Part shown: one piece after another, positions 33,750 to 43,429 of the stretch
Numbering within the stretch: the stretch's first letter is position 1
How the letters are laid out: the number at the start of each line of letters is the position of its first letter
Source: Metabacillus mangrovi
GTDB taxonomy: Bacteria; Bacillota; Bacilli; Bacillales; Bacillaceae
DNA: 64,000 nucleotides
Reading direction: 5' to 3'
NCBI RefSeq assembly: GCF_009711125.1
Contig: NZ_WMIB01000001.1
Span: forward strand, 310,001-374,000
Notes under the pieces: generated by a model
Told to the model about the DNA's origin: nothing
The model's database searches: none
The model's input: only the letters and a program-made list of their open reading frames with translations
Made by a program: the position numbers and the translations under genes

Positions 33750-36543
33750 ATTTCTTCAGCCAGTCTGCTGCAATTTCGGCCAGTTCTTTAACCGGCTTGT
33801 AATGAACTTCCAGACCAGGTACTGCCTGCAGGAAGGATTGGCCGTAGCGCGCCGTCAGGATCCTGCGGTCCATCACCATGAGGACACCCCTGTCGCGGCC
33901 CGAGCGGATCAGCCTGCCGAAGCCCTGTCTGTATTTAAGGACGGCTTCAGGAAGAGAAAAATCGTAAAATCCGTTTTTCCCTTCTCTTTCGATCCTTTTT
34001 GTTTTGGCTGAATTGACGGGCTGATCGGGAGGTGCGAAAGGAAGCCGCACCATGATGATGGCTTCCAGTTCCTCACCAGGCAGGTCAATGCCCTCCCAAA
34101 AGCTGTTCGTTCCGAGGAGCAGGGCTTTATCGAGCTGCCTGAAGGATTTAATCAGCTTTCCTTTTCCTCCTGCACCTGAACCCTGACCGAGTACCGTATA
34201 ATCAGAGAGCTGTTCATTTGCTTTCAAATGCTGCTGCGTGCTTCTCAGCATCTCAAAGGATGTAAAGAGAACAAGGGCTTTCCCTTTTACTGTGCGGACA
34301 AATTCAGCAATGCCTTCCGCAGCCGCTTCTGTGTATTTTTCCTGACTCACATCCCGGATTCCGGGAATATCGGAAGGGATAAACAGCTTTGCCTGCTTCC
34401 TGTAGTCATATGCCTGCGGAAGGATCAGCTTCTTCGGATAAAAATCGGCAAGGCCAAGTTCTCTTATACAGTAGTCAAAAGAACCATTGACAGCAAGTGT
34501 GCCGGAAGCCAGGATGACAGACCTGTGCTTTTCAAAAAGGCTGCCCGCAAGCATTTCCCCGATTGCAACAGGCCTGCTGCATAGGGCAGCAGCATTTTTT
34601 GCACCTTTCGCTTCCACTTCAATCCAGCCTGCTGTATCTGAAGCTCCGGTTGAAAACAGCAATGACACAGCTTCCCCCGCTTTTTGAAGCTTCTCGGCAA
34701 TCGAGAAATATTCATTCATACGGGTCTGAACCTTCAGCGGCAATTCCATATGGGAAAGAAGCTGTTTTTGCTTTTTCATAATGGATGTCAGGTCGAGTAT
34801 GTAAAAGCGGATCCTGTCTGCGAGTTCTCCGATCGCCTGCCAGTATGGATCTTCAAGCACTAATTCATCTACTGTGTAGGAAACCCAGTTCCCGGAAGTT
34901 TTCTTTTTTCTTAATACTGTAGAGTGCAGGGCCGTAAAAAATTCATCCAGTTCTTCACTGAATTCTTTGAGCAGCACATCCAGCTCTAAGCACAGATCGT
35001 ATCCTTTTTCACTGTTGTTTTCAAACCATCCGGCCGCCGCGGCGAGCAGATTATCCGAATAAAGATGGCCGATCCGCTGCAGCCAGGCATGGATCGATGC
35101 ATACTCCAGCCTCACTCCCCACTGGTCGCCTGCGATTCTTTCCAGATGATGGGCCTCATCGATGAGGATCTCCTCTGTATCCGGAAGCTGCTGCCGGCCA
35201 TTCGCTGCATCATTCAGCAGAAGAGCATGATTGACAATCACCACCTGGCTCTGTTCCGCTTTTTTCCGTGCGAGATGATAGAACGACCGGTCCCGGTAAG
35301 GGTTATCCGGGTGAGCGGATAGGTGATCATGATGGATTCTCTCCCATAGCATTCTCCCGCCGGACGGGATGTTCAGTTCATCTGCATCGCCCGTTTCCGT
35401 CTCCTGAAGCCAGATGAGGAGCTGGGATTTTGTCAGGTTGGAATCGTAGTTATCATCCTTCTCCATCAATGCCAGCTCAAATTTATGAGGACAGATGTAA
35501 TGCGATTCGCCTTTAAGGACCGCAGCTTTAATCCTTTTGCCGAGGATTTTTTCTGCAAGCGGGAGATCCTTTTCCAGCAGCTGATTTTGCAGCGTAACGG
35601 TATGTGTGCTGTAGATAAACCCCTTCCCCGTTTCAAGCGCGTATTTCAAAGAGGGGATCAGCAGGCCGATCGATTTGCCGGTGCCGGCTGGAGCTTCTGC
35701 CAGCAAGTGCTCACGGTTTGCGAGCGCCTCATATACCGAAAGCATCAGCTGCTGCTGGTGGTTACGCTCTTCATAGCCTGATATGCTTTCCTCCATACGC
35801 AAGAAAAGTTCGGAGAAATCCGGCTGGCTTGCTTTTTCAGGAAGCGGCTCCTCCTTTCGTGTAAAGACTGGGGAAAATGCCAGGGAACCGAAGACTTCGG
35901 TTCTGTTTCCGGAAGCGGTCGAAGGAAAATCCCCTTTTCTTTCAATGATCTCCTCAAGCACTTCATCGAGATCGCTGATAAAAGCCTCCGAGAGCTTCCT
36001 CAGGCTTTTAAGGGTGACCAGAGGCAGCTTCTCAAGCCTTGAGAGGATCAATCCAAAAATTTCTGCTGTAGCCTCTGCGTCACTGTCCGCCTGATGAGGC
36101 CGGTCATGCAAAATTTCAAGCTCCCTGCACAGTTCAGAAAGCTTATAGCTCTCAAATGACGGAAACATCAGCCGGGAAAGCTCAACAGTATCCATAATGG
36201 ATCCCATAAAGCGAGGATACCCCGCCTGCTCCAGCTCCGCCTGTACGTAAGACAAGTCAAAATGAACGTTGTGCGCGACGAACGAGGCGCCATCCAGAAG
36301 ACGGCAGATATCAGCGGCAATGTCAGAAAAGACAGGGGCACCCTCTACCATTTCCGTGCTTATTCCAGTTAACTCTTCTATAAAAGCCGGTATGGGCTTA
36401 AGCGGATTCACATAGCTCATGAACCGCTCAGAAATTCTTCCGTTCTCCCATACAACAGCCGCGAATTGTATAATTTTTTCACCCTTTTTAGGGGAACTTC
36501 CAGTTGTTTCAACATCCAATACAACGTATCGGCGATCATCCAT
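33748..36543 (-). CDS. dinG: DinG, DnaQ-type exonuclease fused to a DinG helicase-like domain
   Basis: A 931-residue protein, the same length as B. subtilis DinG. The N-terminal DEDDh 3'-5' exonuclease (about 1-165) has VVLDVETTGSSPKKGE, FVAHNVHFDLSYV and HQADSDAEAT. The helicase part has Walker A APAGTGKS near 290, DEAH in LIDEAHHLE, and motif VI KYRQGFGRLIRSGRD. The four Fe-S cysteines of proteobacterial DinG are absent (only YICPHKF remains), as in other Gram-positive DinG proteins, where exonuclease activity dominates. The start ATG follows GAGGTG. Confidence 0.96.
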   Translation of the reverse strand: MDDRRYVVLDVETTGSSPKKGEKIIQFAAVVWENGRISERFMSYVNPLKPIPAFIEELTGISTEMVEGAPVFSDIAADICRLLDGASFVAHNVHFDLSYVQAELEQAGYPRFMGSIMDTVELSRLMFPSFESYKLSELCRELEILHDRPHQADSDAEATAEIFGLILSRLEKLPLVTLKSLRKLSEAFISDLDEVLEEIIERKGDFPSTASGNRTEVFGSLAFSPVFTRKEEPLPEKASQPDFSELFLRMEESISGYEERNHQQQLMLSVYEALANREHLLAEAPAGTGKSIGLLIPSLKYALETGKGFIYSTHTVTLQNQLLEKDLPLAEKILGKRIKAAVLKGESHYICPHKFELALMEKDDNYDSNLTKSQLLIWLQETETGDADELNIPSGGRMLWERIHHDHLSAHPDNPYRDRSFYHLARKKAEQSQVVIVNHALLLNDAANGRQQLPDTEEILIDEAHHLERIAGDQWGVRLEYASIHAWLQRIGHLYSDNLLAAAAGWFENNSEKGYDLCLELDVLLKEFSEELDEFFTALHSTVLRKKKTSGNWVSYTVDELVLEDPYWQAIGELADRIRFYILDLTSIMKKQKQLLSHMELPLKVQTRMNEYFSIAEKLQKAGEAVSLLFSTGASDTAGWIEVEAKGAKNAAALCSRPVAIGEMLAGSLFEKHRSVILASGTLAVNGSFDYCIRELGLADFYPKKLILPQAYDYRKQAKLFIPSDIPGIRDVSQEKYTEAAAEGIAEFVRTVKGKALVLFTSFEMLRSTQQHLKANEQLSDYTVLGQGSGAGGKGKLIKSFRQLDKALLLGTNSFWEGIDLPGEELEAIIMVRLPFAPPDQPVNSAKTKRIEREGKNGFYDFSLPEAVLKYRQGFGRLIRSGRDRGVLMVMDRRILTARYGQSFLQAVPGLEVHYKPVKELAEIAADWLKK

Positions 36544-36662
36544 TTATGACACCTCAATCAGCTTCCATTCCAGTACATTGTAACACTTTCCGGCACAAAA
36601 CGCCTTCACTGCTGATGAAGAAAGCACTTCACCATTCAAGAGCGATCAGACTCCTGTTGAAT

Positions 36663-36696
36663 AGAAAATGGCCGGTTTCCCTGCCAAACCGGCCAT
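36663..36696 (-). terminator. intrinsic terminator after panD
   Basis: An 11-bp stem, ATGGCCGGTTT / AAACCGGCCAT, is followed by TTTTCT on the minus strand, nine bases past the panD stop. It separates the pan operon from dinG. Confidence 0.85.
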
Positions 36697-36704
36697 CTGC
36701 CTGA

Positions 36705-37091
36705 TTATATCCGGATTGTTGAAGCGGGCTCTGTGCCAAGCATTTCAACTATACGGTTCTCTTCATCCATGATTGCGACTTTAGGAGTATGAGTGCTGAC
36801 GCGTTCTTCCGGAATAATGGCATAAGAAATAATTATGACAACATCCCCCTCCTGAACGAGTCTCGCTGCCGCTCCGTTCAAACACACGACTCCGGATCCC
36901 CTCATGCCGGGAATAATGTACGTTTCAAATCTTGCTCCATTGTTATTATTCACAATCTGGACTTTTTCATTAGCTGTCATCCCCACAGCATCCAGAATCT
37001 CTTCATCAATGGTAATGCTGCCTACATAATTAAGGTTTGCCTCAGTTACCCTGGCACGGTGTATTTTAGCGTTCATCATGGTGCGGAACAT
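36705..37091 (-). CDS. panD: PanD, aspartate 1-decarboxylase (pyruvoyl enzyme)
   Basis: It makes beta-alanine from aspartate for pantothenate. The 128-residue precursor is cleaved at Gly-Ser in [11 protein letters not shown] (Ser25 region) to form the pyruvoyl cofactor. Conserved [21 protein letters not shown] follows. The ATG comes immediately after the panC stop, completing the panB-panC-panD operon. Confidence 0.96.
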   Translation of the reverse strand: MFRTMMNAKIHRARVTEANLNYVGSITIDEEILDAVGMTANEKVQIVNNNNGARFETYIIPGMRGSGVVCLNGAAARLVQEGDVVIIISYAIIPEERVSTHTPKVAIMDEENRIVEMLGTEPASTIRI

Positions 37092-37949
37092 TTAGTTTCC
37101 CCCTTTGTTAACTGTCCAGATTATATTATCGATCAGTCTTGCACCGGAAAATTTCACTGCAGCAGCAGCAATTATTTCACGGCTTTGTTCCGTAACAGGC
37201 ACGAGCTCAGGATATTGCAGAATTTCTGCATAATCCGTTTCCCCGCCCTCGATTTCTGCAAGATGGCGCAGGATCTCAGTCTTAGCTGATTCTGCATGGA
37301 ATCCATCCTCATAATTACGCTGTCCAGCCTGCAGAGCTTTATAAATTTTCGGTGCCTGCATCCTTTCGTCCTCCGTCAGGAAAACATTCCTTGAACTCTT
37401 CGCGAGGCCGTCTGATTCCCTTACCGTCTCAACCGGGACGATTTCAAGCGGGAAGAAAAATTCATCCGTCAGTCCTTTTACGACGGCTACCTGCTGGGCA
37501 TCCTTTTTTCCGAAGTACGCCCGGTCTGGCTGAAGGATATGGAAAAGTTTCGTCAGCACGGTTACGACTCCGTCAAAATGGCCCGGCCTGGATTCACCGC
37601 AGAGGACATCTGTCCTGGCAGCTGCTTTCATCGTGACCGCCGGAGTTCCCCTGTACATTTCAGAAGCTGCCGGAGCAAAAACAAGATCCGCGCCTGCTTC
37701 TTTTGCAAGCTCCAGATCCCGCTCAAGGTCCCTCGGGTAGGATTCGAAATCCTCATTCGGACCGAATTGGGTGGGATTAACAAAAATACTGACTGCGGTA
37801 CGTCTGTTTTCTGACGCTGCGTGCCGGATCAATTCCAGATGCCCCTCATGCAGGAACCCCATGGTAGGAACGAATCCGACTGAATGGCCGGCCTCCTTCC
37901 ACCCTGCTATTTCATCTCTTGCTTCTGATATGGTATTGACTGTCTTCAC
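37092..37949 (-). CDS. panC: PanC, pantothenate synthetase
   Basis: It condenses pantoate and beta-alanine with ATP. The protein has 285 residues with the HIGH-like [14 protein letters not shown] near the N-terminus, [19 protein letters not shown], the ATP-binding YFGKKDAQQ, and the KMSKS-like DGLAKSSRN. The start is GTG, overlapping the panB stop (GTGA), about ten bases after GGAGG. Confidence 0.96.
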   Translation of the reverse strand: MKTVNTISEARDEIAGWKEAGHSVGFVPTMGFLHEGHLELIRHAASENRRTAVSIFVNPTQFGPNEDFESYPRDLERDLELAKEAGADLVFAPAASEMYRGTPAVTMKAAARTDVLCGESRPGHFDGVVTVLTKLFHILQPDRAYFGKKDAQQVAVVKGLTDEFFFPLEIVPVETVRESDGLAKSSRNVFLTEDERMQAPKIYKALQAGQRNYEDGFHAESAKTEILRHLAEIEGGETDYAEILQYPELVPVTEQSREIIAAAAVKFSGARLIDNIIWTVNKGGN

Positions 37950-38785
37950 TTTCTCAATCCTCCATATAATCCTTCAAGCAGCTCTTCATTCATTGTGAAT
38001 GTATGCTCTGCACTCGGGAAAATCCGGTTCTTCACTTCATCAACATAGCTGGATAATGCCTTCCCCATGTCAGCATCTGCCTGGCCGTACTGCTTGACGA
38101 ATTTAGGAACGCGGCTCACTCCGTATCCGGTAATATCATGATACACAAGCACCTGGCCATCCGTTTCTGCACCCGCCCCGATTCCGATAACAGGGATGTA
38201 AAGTTCCTGCCGGATTACAGCTGCCAGCTGCCTCGGCACACATTCGAGCACCAGCACAGCCGCGCCCGCCTTCTCGCATGCGATAGCGTCCTGAAGCAGC
38301 TTTGCCGCAGCTTCTTTCGATTTCCCCTGAACCTTATAGCCTCCAAGCACGCCTACTGACTGTGGAGTAAGTCCAAGGTGGGCGACGGCGGGCACACCGC
38401 TGTCCGTGAGGGCCCTGATCATTTCCGTCACTTCACCTGCTCCTTCCAGCTTCACGGCATGGCAGCCTGCTTCCTGCATGAGGCGGGCTGCGTTTTTCAG
38501 CGTTTCAGCCTTGGATGAGTGATAGCTCATGAACGGCATATCCGTCACAATGAACGTATCAGGAGCCCCTCTTTTTACAGCTTTCGTATGGTGGATCATA
38601 TCCTCCATCGTAACGGGGATGGTGGAATCGTAACCCAATACCACCATTCCGAGTGAATCACCGACCAGAATCATATCGGCTCCCGCTGCTTCTGCCTGCT
38701 TTGCAGAAGGATAGTCATAGGCCGTAATCATCGCAACCGGCTGGTCTTCCTGCTTCATTTTCTGTAAATCGGTTCTGTTTTTCAT
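37946..38785 (-). CDS. panB: PanB, ketopantoate hydroxymethyltransferase
   Basis: It transfers a hydroxymethyl group from methylene-THF to 2-oxoisovalerate, the first step of pantoate synthesis. The protein has 279 residues: [17 protein letters not shown], the Mg-binding [16 protein letters not shown], and [12 protein letters not shown] with the active-site Glu. The ATG at 38785 follows GAGGAGG and matches the family length; the open frame continues upstream through the leader but is not coding. A terminator/antiterminator leader lies directly upstream. Confidence 0.96.
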   Translation of the reverse strand: MKNRTDLQKMKQEDQPVAMITAYDYPSAKQAEAAGADMILVGDSLGMVVLGYDSTIPVTMEDMIHHTKAVKRGAPDTFIVTDMPFMSYHSSKAETLKNAARLMQEAGCHAVKLEGAGEVTEMIRALTDSGVPAVAHLGLTPQSVGVLGGYKVQGKSKEAAAKLLQDAIACEKAGAAVLVLECVPRQLAAVIRQELYIPVIGIGAGAETDGQVLVYHDITGYGVSRVPKFVKQYGQADADMGKALSSYVDEVKNRIFPSAEHTFTMNEELLEGLYGGLRK

Positions 38786-38830
38786 TCTTTTCCTCCTCTT
38801 CATCTGGAGGAACAAAGGTATCCGAAATAT

Positions 38831-38982
38831 AAAAATTCCTTCTTTCATCAGGAAAGAAGGAATGGAGACTTCGCGCACACGGATCATTCCTCTGTCCCAG
38901 TCCTGTGGATCAAGGCAGACGCTTTATAAAATGTATGGATCATGCTTTACAGGTGCAGTTCCAATGAAAAGGGATACTGCCC
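38831..38982 (-). promoter_or_regulatory. attenuator leader of panBCD (candidate pan-motif RNA)
   Basis: About 150 transcribed bases precede panB. They end in a perfect 12-bp terminator hairpin (38835-38846 with 38852-38863) and five T residues, about 45 bases before the panB ATG. Upstream, minus-strand GAGGAATG (38885-38892) can pair with CATTCCTT (38857-38864), the 5' arm region of the terminator, giving a mutually exclusive antiterminator. The leader has further hairpins (GCAGT/ACTGC; CCTGT/ACAGG) and three copies of TGATCC. A conserved RNA called the pan motif is known upstream of panB genes in Firmicutes; this leader is in the right place, but I cannot verify its consensus. Confidence 0.65.
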
Positions 38983-38988
38983 GAGTTA

Positions 38989-39016
38989 AGTATATCAAAC
39001 CGTTTTATTTTTTCAA
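38989..39016 (-). promoter_or_regulatory. sigma-A promoter of panBCD
   Basis: TTGAAA, a 16-base spacer and TATACT on the minus strand directly abut the birA stop codon. Transcription would start near 38982 and produce the attenuator leader, so panBCD is independent of birA-cca. Confidence 0.75.
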
Positions 39017-40018
39017 TTATTTTTCCTTTTCAGGCAGCTCAATATCAGCAGAATAGATTTTCTCAATGCTTCCGTTCATCGTTTCCAGCAGGAGAACGCC
39101 TTCATCGTTAATGCCGATGGCCTTCCCTGTGATGGTGCCCTGAAGAGTCCTTGCAATGACTGTTTTCCCAAGGCTGATAGCATAGGATTCCCACAGCAGC
39201 TTGACCGGTCTGAACCCCGAGGACAGGTAAGCAGTGTACAGCTGTTCAAGATTCCGGAGGATCGCCTGAACGAGAACGGCTCTCGAAACCTCGGACCCCT
39301 TTTCGATTTTTAAGGACGTCGCGATTTGCTGAATGCCTGCGGGGAAATCTTCGGGGGACTGGTTGACGTTGATTCCCGTTCCAATAATCACAGAATGGAC
39401 GGAATCCGCTTCTGCCTGCAATTCAGTTAATATTCCCACTGCTTTCCGGCCGTTTATTAAAATGTCGTTCGGCCATTTGATGGAAGGGGAGATCCCTGTC
39501 GTCTCCTCGATTGCCTGGACGATGGCAACCGCCGCAAGCAAAGTAAGCTGAGGTGTCTGGCTGATGGGGATTTTCGGCTTCAAGATGCAGCTCATCCAGA
39601 TCCCGGTATGAATGGGGGAGTACCACACTCTTGCAAGCCGCCCTCTTCCCTCTGTCTGCTCATCTGCAATGACAACGGTTCCGTCGGCAGCGCCTTCCCC
39701 TGCGAGCCGGTGCGCGATCTTCTGGGTGGAAGGAACCGACTTTTCGTAATAGATGCTCTGACCAATAAATTGTGTATTCAATCCGGACTGGATTTCTCCT
39801 TTACTGAGCGATAAGGGCTTATTGATCAGCCTGTAGCCCATCCTCCTTACCGCTTCCACTTCGTACCCTTCATTGCGAAGACCTTCGATATGCTTCCATA
39901 TAGCTGTCCTTGAAAGGCCAAGCAGCTCACTGATTTTCTGGCCGGATACAAAATCATCCTCCGCCTCCGAAAATGCTTCCAGCAGCTTTTGCTTTACGTT
40001 TCGGTTTTCCTGCTCCAA
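39017..40018 (-). CDS. birA: BirA, biotin-protein ligase and biotin operon repressor
   Basis: A bifunctional protein of about 333 residues. The N-terminal winged HTH (GQKISELLGLSRTAIWKHI) binds DNA. The ligase core has the biotinyl-AMP loop DEQTEGRGRLARVW, WPNDILINGRKAVGILTE and GTGINVNQ. A C-terminal SH3-like domain follows. GGGAGG fits a TTG start at 40018; a GTG at 40030 directly abuts the binding site and is less likely. The start lies inside the cca 3' end. Confidence 0.93.
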   Translation of the reverse strand: MEQENRNVKQKLLEAFSEAEDDFVSGQKISELLGLSRTAIWKHIEGLRNEGYEVEAVRRMGYRLINKPLSLSKGEIQSGLNTQFIGQSIYYEKSVPSTQKIAHRLAGEGAADGTVVIADEQTEGRGRLARVWYSPIHTGIWMSCILKPKIPISQTPQLTLLAAVAIVQAIEETTGISPSIKWPNDILINGRKAVGILTELQAEADSVHSVIIGTGINVNQSPEDFPAGIQQIATSLKIEKGSEVSRAVLVQAILRNLEQLYTAYLSSGFRPVKLLWESYAISLGKTVIARTLQGTITGKAIGINDEGVLLLETMNGSIEKIYSADIELPEKEK

Positions 40019-41187
40019 TTTTCCAGCCACCTCCCGATCTCTTCTCTATCGTTTTGCAGTCTTCCTGCGAGCACCTCAGCTTCAATCCGGCCCAGCAGTG
40101 CTGAAACCCATGACCCCGGAGGCTTGCCTGCAATACGCAGGAGATCATTTCCATTGACTGCCAGATCTTTTCTGCTGAAGATCGGCAGCTGCCTGTACCT
40201 GTCTGCAGCATCACGTTCAGCTGACCATTCCGGCTGTTCTGAACAGATTTTCTCCGTACTGATGACTGTTTTCCCGCCAGCTTCATAGAGCAGCTCTTCA
40301 GTCCAGCTGCCGGCAAGCCTCGCGAGCAGATACTGATACACCGCGGCAATCTCTGCGATCCGGCTTCCAGACATTTTCCAGTGCTTCAGGAAATCCTTAG
40401 GATCATCCGGTCTTATATCGTACAGCAATAAAGCCCACCTTTCGTTTGCTTCAAGCTTCTCAAAAGAACGGCCTGAAAAGCGATGCAGGCCTGCAGATCT
40501 GGTACCGAAACCTGGCAAATACTCGTGAAGGCCTGTCCGGATCAGCAAACGAAGAGCAGCGTTCACATTTTTGCCCTGTAAAAGCTTGTCTACTTCGGCA
40601 AGCTTGCGTTCAGCGGAAATATCCTTCATTAAGCCCGCGAGCTTTTCAATTTCATAGAGTGCTTCTTCCGATACTGAAAATCCGAGCTGGCTTGAAAACC
40701 TCAAGGCCCTCAGCATCCTGAGCGCATCCTCCGAAAACCTTTCTGCCGGATTGCCGACGGCTGAGATCAGCCCTGCCTGCAAATCCTCCCGGCCGTTAAA
40801 GTAATCATAGATCTTTCCCTTTTTGTCCATTGCCAGGGCATTCATTTTAAAATCTCTCCTCTTCATATCTTCGAGAAGAGAGGTCACGAACGTTACACGG
40901 TCCGGGCGGCGGTGATCAGCATAACCCGATTCCGTCCGGAAGGTTGTGACTTCATAAGGATGACCGGAATGGATGACGATAATGGTTCCATGCTCGGCCC
41001 CGACATCTATCGTTTTTGGAAACACTTTTTGTATGTCCCCGGGTGCAGCCGATGTGGCAATGTCCACATCATGAATCGGCCTGCCGATCAGTCTGTCCCG
41101 CACCGCCCCTCCAACGAAAAAAGCCTCATATCCTCTCGTCTCAAGGGCTTCTATTATCGGCATAGCCAGCAGAAATTCCTTTTCCAT
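39994..41187 (-). CDS. cca: Cca, CCA-adding tRNA nucleotidyltransferase
   Basis: It builds or repairs the 3' CCA end of tRNA. The protein has 397 residues, equal to the B. subtilis enzyme. The class II nucleotidyltransferase signature FFVGGAVRDRLIGRPIHDVDIAT carries the catalytic DVD, RRDFKMNALA follows, and SEDALRMLRALRFSSQLGF is the motif used for base recognition context. The ATG at 41187 follows AGGGAG by nine bases. It is coupled to bshA upstream and overlaps birA downstream. Confidence 0.96.
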   Translation of the reverse strand: MEKEFLLAMPIIEALETRGYEAFFVGGAVRDRLIGRPIHDVDIATSAAPGDIQKVFPKTIDVGAEHGTIIVIHSGHPYEVTTFRTESGYADHRRPDRVTFVTSLLEDMKRRDFKMNALAMDKKGKIYDYFNGREDLQAGLISAVGNPAERFSEDALRMLRALRFSSQLGFSVSEEALYEIEKLAGLMKDISAERKLAEVDKLLQGKNVNAALRLLIRTGLHEYLPGFGTRSAGLHRFSGRSFEKLEANERWALLLYDIRPDDPKDFLKHWKMSGSRIAEIAAVYQYLLARLAGSWTEELLYEAGGKTVISTEKICSEQPEWSAERDAADRYRQLPIFSRKDLAVNGNDLLRIAGKPPGSWVSALLGRIEAEVLAGRLQNDREEIGRWLENWSRKTET

Positions 41188-41191
41188 ATCA

Positions 41192-42328
41192 TCAGACTCC
41201 CTGAACCAGATCATAGTAAATCGATTCATATTGTTCGACTATCTGGTCTCTCTTGAATCGTTCCTGGGCTGCGATCTCAGCCTGCTTTGAGAAACGTCTG
41301 TGAAGCTCCGGATCGCCGAGAAGTTTCACGGCATGAGCAGCCGCGGCCCCGATGCTGCCCGTTTCTACAATGTAACCATTCTCATTATGGGAAATGACCT
41401 CGGGAATCCCGCCTGCATCCGTGCCGATGCACGGAACACCGCAAGCCATCGCCTCAAGCAGGACCAATCCAAAACTCTCTTTCTCGGACATCAGCAGCTT
41501 TAGATCACTGATCGAATACAGCTCATCCAGATTCTCCTGCTTCCCTAAGAGCAAAACCTGATCCTTGATTCCAAGTTCATCGACTAGACTGCATACAGAA
41601 GACATTTCCGGGCCGTCTCCAACCAGAAGAAGTTTAGAAGGAATCTGCTCTGCGATCTGCGCGAAGGTGTGGACCACATCCTGGACACGCTTGACCTTCC
41701 TGAAATTTGAAACGTGGATGACCACTTTTTCATGTTCTTCGATCTTATAAGCTGCCTTCAGGCGTGAAGCATCTTTTTTGTAGTAAATCCGCTCGTCAAT
41801 AAAATTGTAAACGGTTTCGATATGTTTGTCGGGTGCGATCAGTTCGTGAGTCTGCTCGACAAGCGCATTCGATACAGCTGTGACGCGATCTGAAGCTTCT
41901 ATCCCAAAGCGGATCAGCTGGGCCATCGATGGATCAGAGCCCAGAACCGTTATATCTGTCCCATGCAGCGTAGTCACGAATTTCAGACGGCTGCCCGTCA
42001 TCTGCTTCGCTAAAAAAGCACAAATCGCATGCGGTATCGCGTAATGGACATGAAGCAAGTCCAGGTCCTCACGCCGGGCTACCTCAGCCATTTTGCTGGA
42101 GAGGGCGAGGTCATACGGGGGATGCTTGAATACAGAATACTGATTGACTTCTACACCGTGAAAATAAATATTGCTGTACACTTTGTTCAGCCGGAAAGGG
42201 ACACTGGATGTGATGAAATGAATTTCGTGGCCTCTTTCTGCTAAAAGCTTTCCGAGTTCTGTTGCCACTACTCCTGACCCGCCTACGGACGGATAGCAGG
42301 TAATACCGATTTTTAACTTCTTTCTCAT
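41192..42328 (-). CDS. bshA: BshA, GlcNAc-malate synthase of bacillithiol biosynthesis
   Basis: A GT4 glycosyltransferase (GT-B fold) of 378 residues that joins UDP-GlcNAc and L-malate, the first step to bacillithiol. The N-terminus [27 protein letters not shown] is nearly identical to B. subtilis BshA (YpjH). [15 protein letters not shown] and the nucleotide-sugar site [17 protein letters not shown] are intact. The start overlaps the bshB1 stop by four bases. Unlike its neighbour bshB1 it shows no loss of active-site motifs. Confidence 0.96.
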   Translation of the reverse strand: MRKKLKIGITCYPSVGGSGVVATELGKLLAERGHEIHFITSSVPFRLNKVYSNIYFHGVEVNQYSVFKHPPYDLALSSKMAEVARREDLDLLHVHYAIPHAICAFLAKQMTGSRLKFVTTLHGTDITVLGSDPSMAQLIRFGIEASDRVTAVSNALVEQTHELIAPDKHIETVYNFIDERIYYKKDASRLKAAYKIEEHEKVVIHVSNFRKVKRVQDVVHTFAQIAEQIPSKLLLVGDGPEMSSVCSLVDELGIKDQVLLLGKQENLDELYSISDLKLLMSEKESFGLVLLEAMACGVPCIGTDAGGIPEVISHNENGYIVETGSIGAAAAHAVKLLGDPELHRRFSKQAEIAAQERFKRDQIVEQYESIYYDLVQGV

Positions 42329-43002
42329 TTTTCCTCACCTGGCAATTCATTAATCAAAATAGGATCTGTGCTAAAGAAGCCTTCACCAAATGCTCGCTGG
42401 ACCATGGACCCATAATGCTGCTCCCTGAAAAGGGCATGTTCTATGTATAGCTTGGAATCTGTTTCGTAAGCCCCAAGGCCCGCTTTTTTTATCTCGGTGT
42501 AATCTGTTATATCCAATACAAAATCCGGAGTCTGAAAACCTGCTGCCAAATAGCTGAACTGTTGCCGTACGGAATGAGAGGGCAGATTCAGACTGTCTCT
42601 GTACCGGTCGATCCCGGCAGAATGAACAGCTTCTTTCACTAAGGACGCACAGGATGCAAAATCGGGCTTTGTTCTTTCTTTAGCCGGAATGCAGATGATC
42701 TCGGGCCGGTATTTCCTGATGACCGAGACAAGACGATCTACGTAGGACGCTGCCATGTAGAGACCCCTGTCCGGGAAATCAAGGAAAACCCTTTTTTTCA
42801 CACCGAGCATCTCAGCAGCTGAACGTGCCTGATTCTTCCTCTCTGCGACTGACACACCGGGTGACAGCTCTGCTTCTGTCAGGTCACAAATCCCTGTATC
42901 TTTTCCTAAGCTTGAGTATTTGGCAAGCGTGCCGCCCATTCCCGCTTCTGCATCGCCCGGATAGACGCCAAAGGCGAGAATAAACAGTTTATCTTCCTTC
43001 AT
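42325..43002 (-). CDS. bshB1: BshB1-like (YpjG) LmbE-family protein with degraded active site
   Basis: By position and overall similarity this is BshB1, the GlcNAc-malate deacetylase that follows BshA. It is a full-length 225-residue LmbE/PIG-L protein with conserved [20 protein letters not shown] and PDRGLY. However, the zinc/catalytic motif AHxDD reads VYPGD (residues 13-17): the first zinc ligand His is Tyr14 and the catalytic Asp is Gly16; only Asp17 remains. The second motif RHPDH reads TKPDF (111-115), so the third ligand His is Phe. The frame is intact and overlaps mgsA and bshA as usual. It probably cannot bind zinc in the normal way and may be a pseudoenzyme. Confidence 0.85.
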   Translation of the reverse strand: MKEDKLFILAFGVYPGDAEAGMGGTLAKYSSLGKDTGICDLTEAELSPGVSVAERKNQARSAAEMLGVKKRVFLDFPDRGLYMAASYVDRLVSVIRKYRPEIICIPAKERTKPDFASCASLVKEAVHSAGIDRYRDSLNLPSHSVRQQFSYLAAGFQTPDFVLDITDYTEIKKAGLGAYETDSKLYIEHALFREQHYGSMVQRAFGEGFFSTDPILINELPGEEK

Positions 43003-43417
43003 CCGCTTCCTCTTCCCGGCGCTGATGAAGCACCTTCCTCCATTTCAGATCTCCCCGGTCCAAACCATGAATGAGGATTTCTGCTGTTCCCATATTCGTC
43101 GCGAGAGGAATCGCATAAACGTCGCAAAGACGGATTAAGGCAGATACATCCGGTTCATGGGGCTGTGCTGTCAGAGGGTCACGGAAAAAAATAACGGTGT
43201 CCATCTCATTGCGGGCAATCATCGCCCCGATTTCCTGATCTCCTCCGAGCGGGCCGGATTGGCATCTGGTGATCTTAAGCCCGGTCGCCTCCGTAATACG
43301 CAGACCTGTCGTTCCAGTTGCATACAATTCATGCTCCTCAAGGATGCTTTTGTAGGCAGTGGAGAACTGGACGATATCATTCTTCTTTTTATCATGGGCG
43401 ATCAGTGCAATTTTCAT
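42989..43417 (-). CDS. mgsA: MgsA, methylglyoxal synthase
   Basis: It converts dihydroxyacetone phosphate to methylglyoxal, a bypass of lower glycolysis whose toxic product is detoxified with bacillithiol. The protein has 142 residues: the N-terminus [12 protein letters not shown], the phosphate site ATGTTGLRI, the catalytic Asp in [11 protein letters not shown], and FFRDPL. The end overlaps the bshB1 start by 14 bases; the Arg/Glu-rich C-terminal tail is part of this overlap. Confidence 0.95.
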   Translation of the reverse strand: MKIALIAHDKKKNDIVQFSTAYKSILEEHELYATGTTGLRITEATGLKITRCQSGPLGGDQEIGAMIARNEMDTVIFFRDPLTAQPHEPDVSALIRLCDVYAIPLATNMGTAEILIHGLDRGDLKWRKVLHQRREEEADEGR

Positions 43418-43429
43418 TGGTATCCCTCA

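Noticed and set aside
42325-43002. bshB1 as a pseudogene caused by frameshift or stop
   Set aside because: The frame is uninterrupted with normal length and coupled overlaps; only specific active-site residues are replaced, so it is reported as a degenerate-site protein instead.
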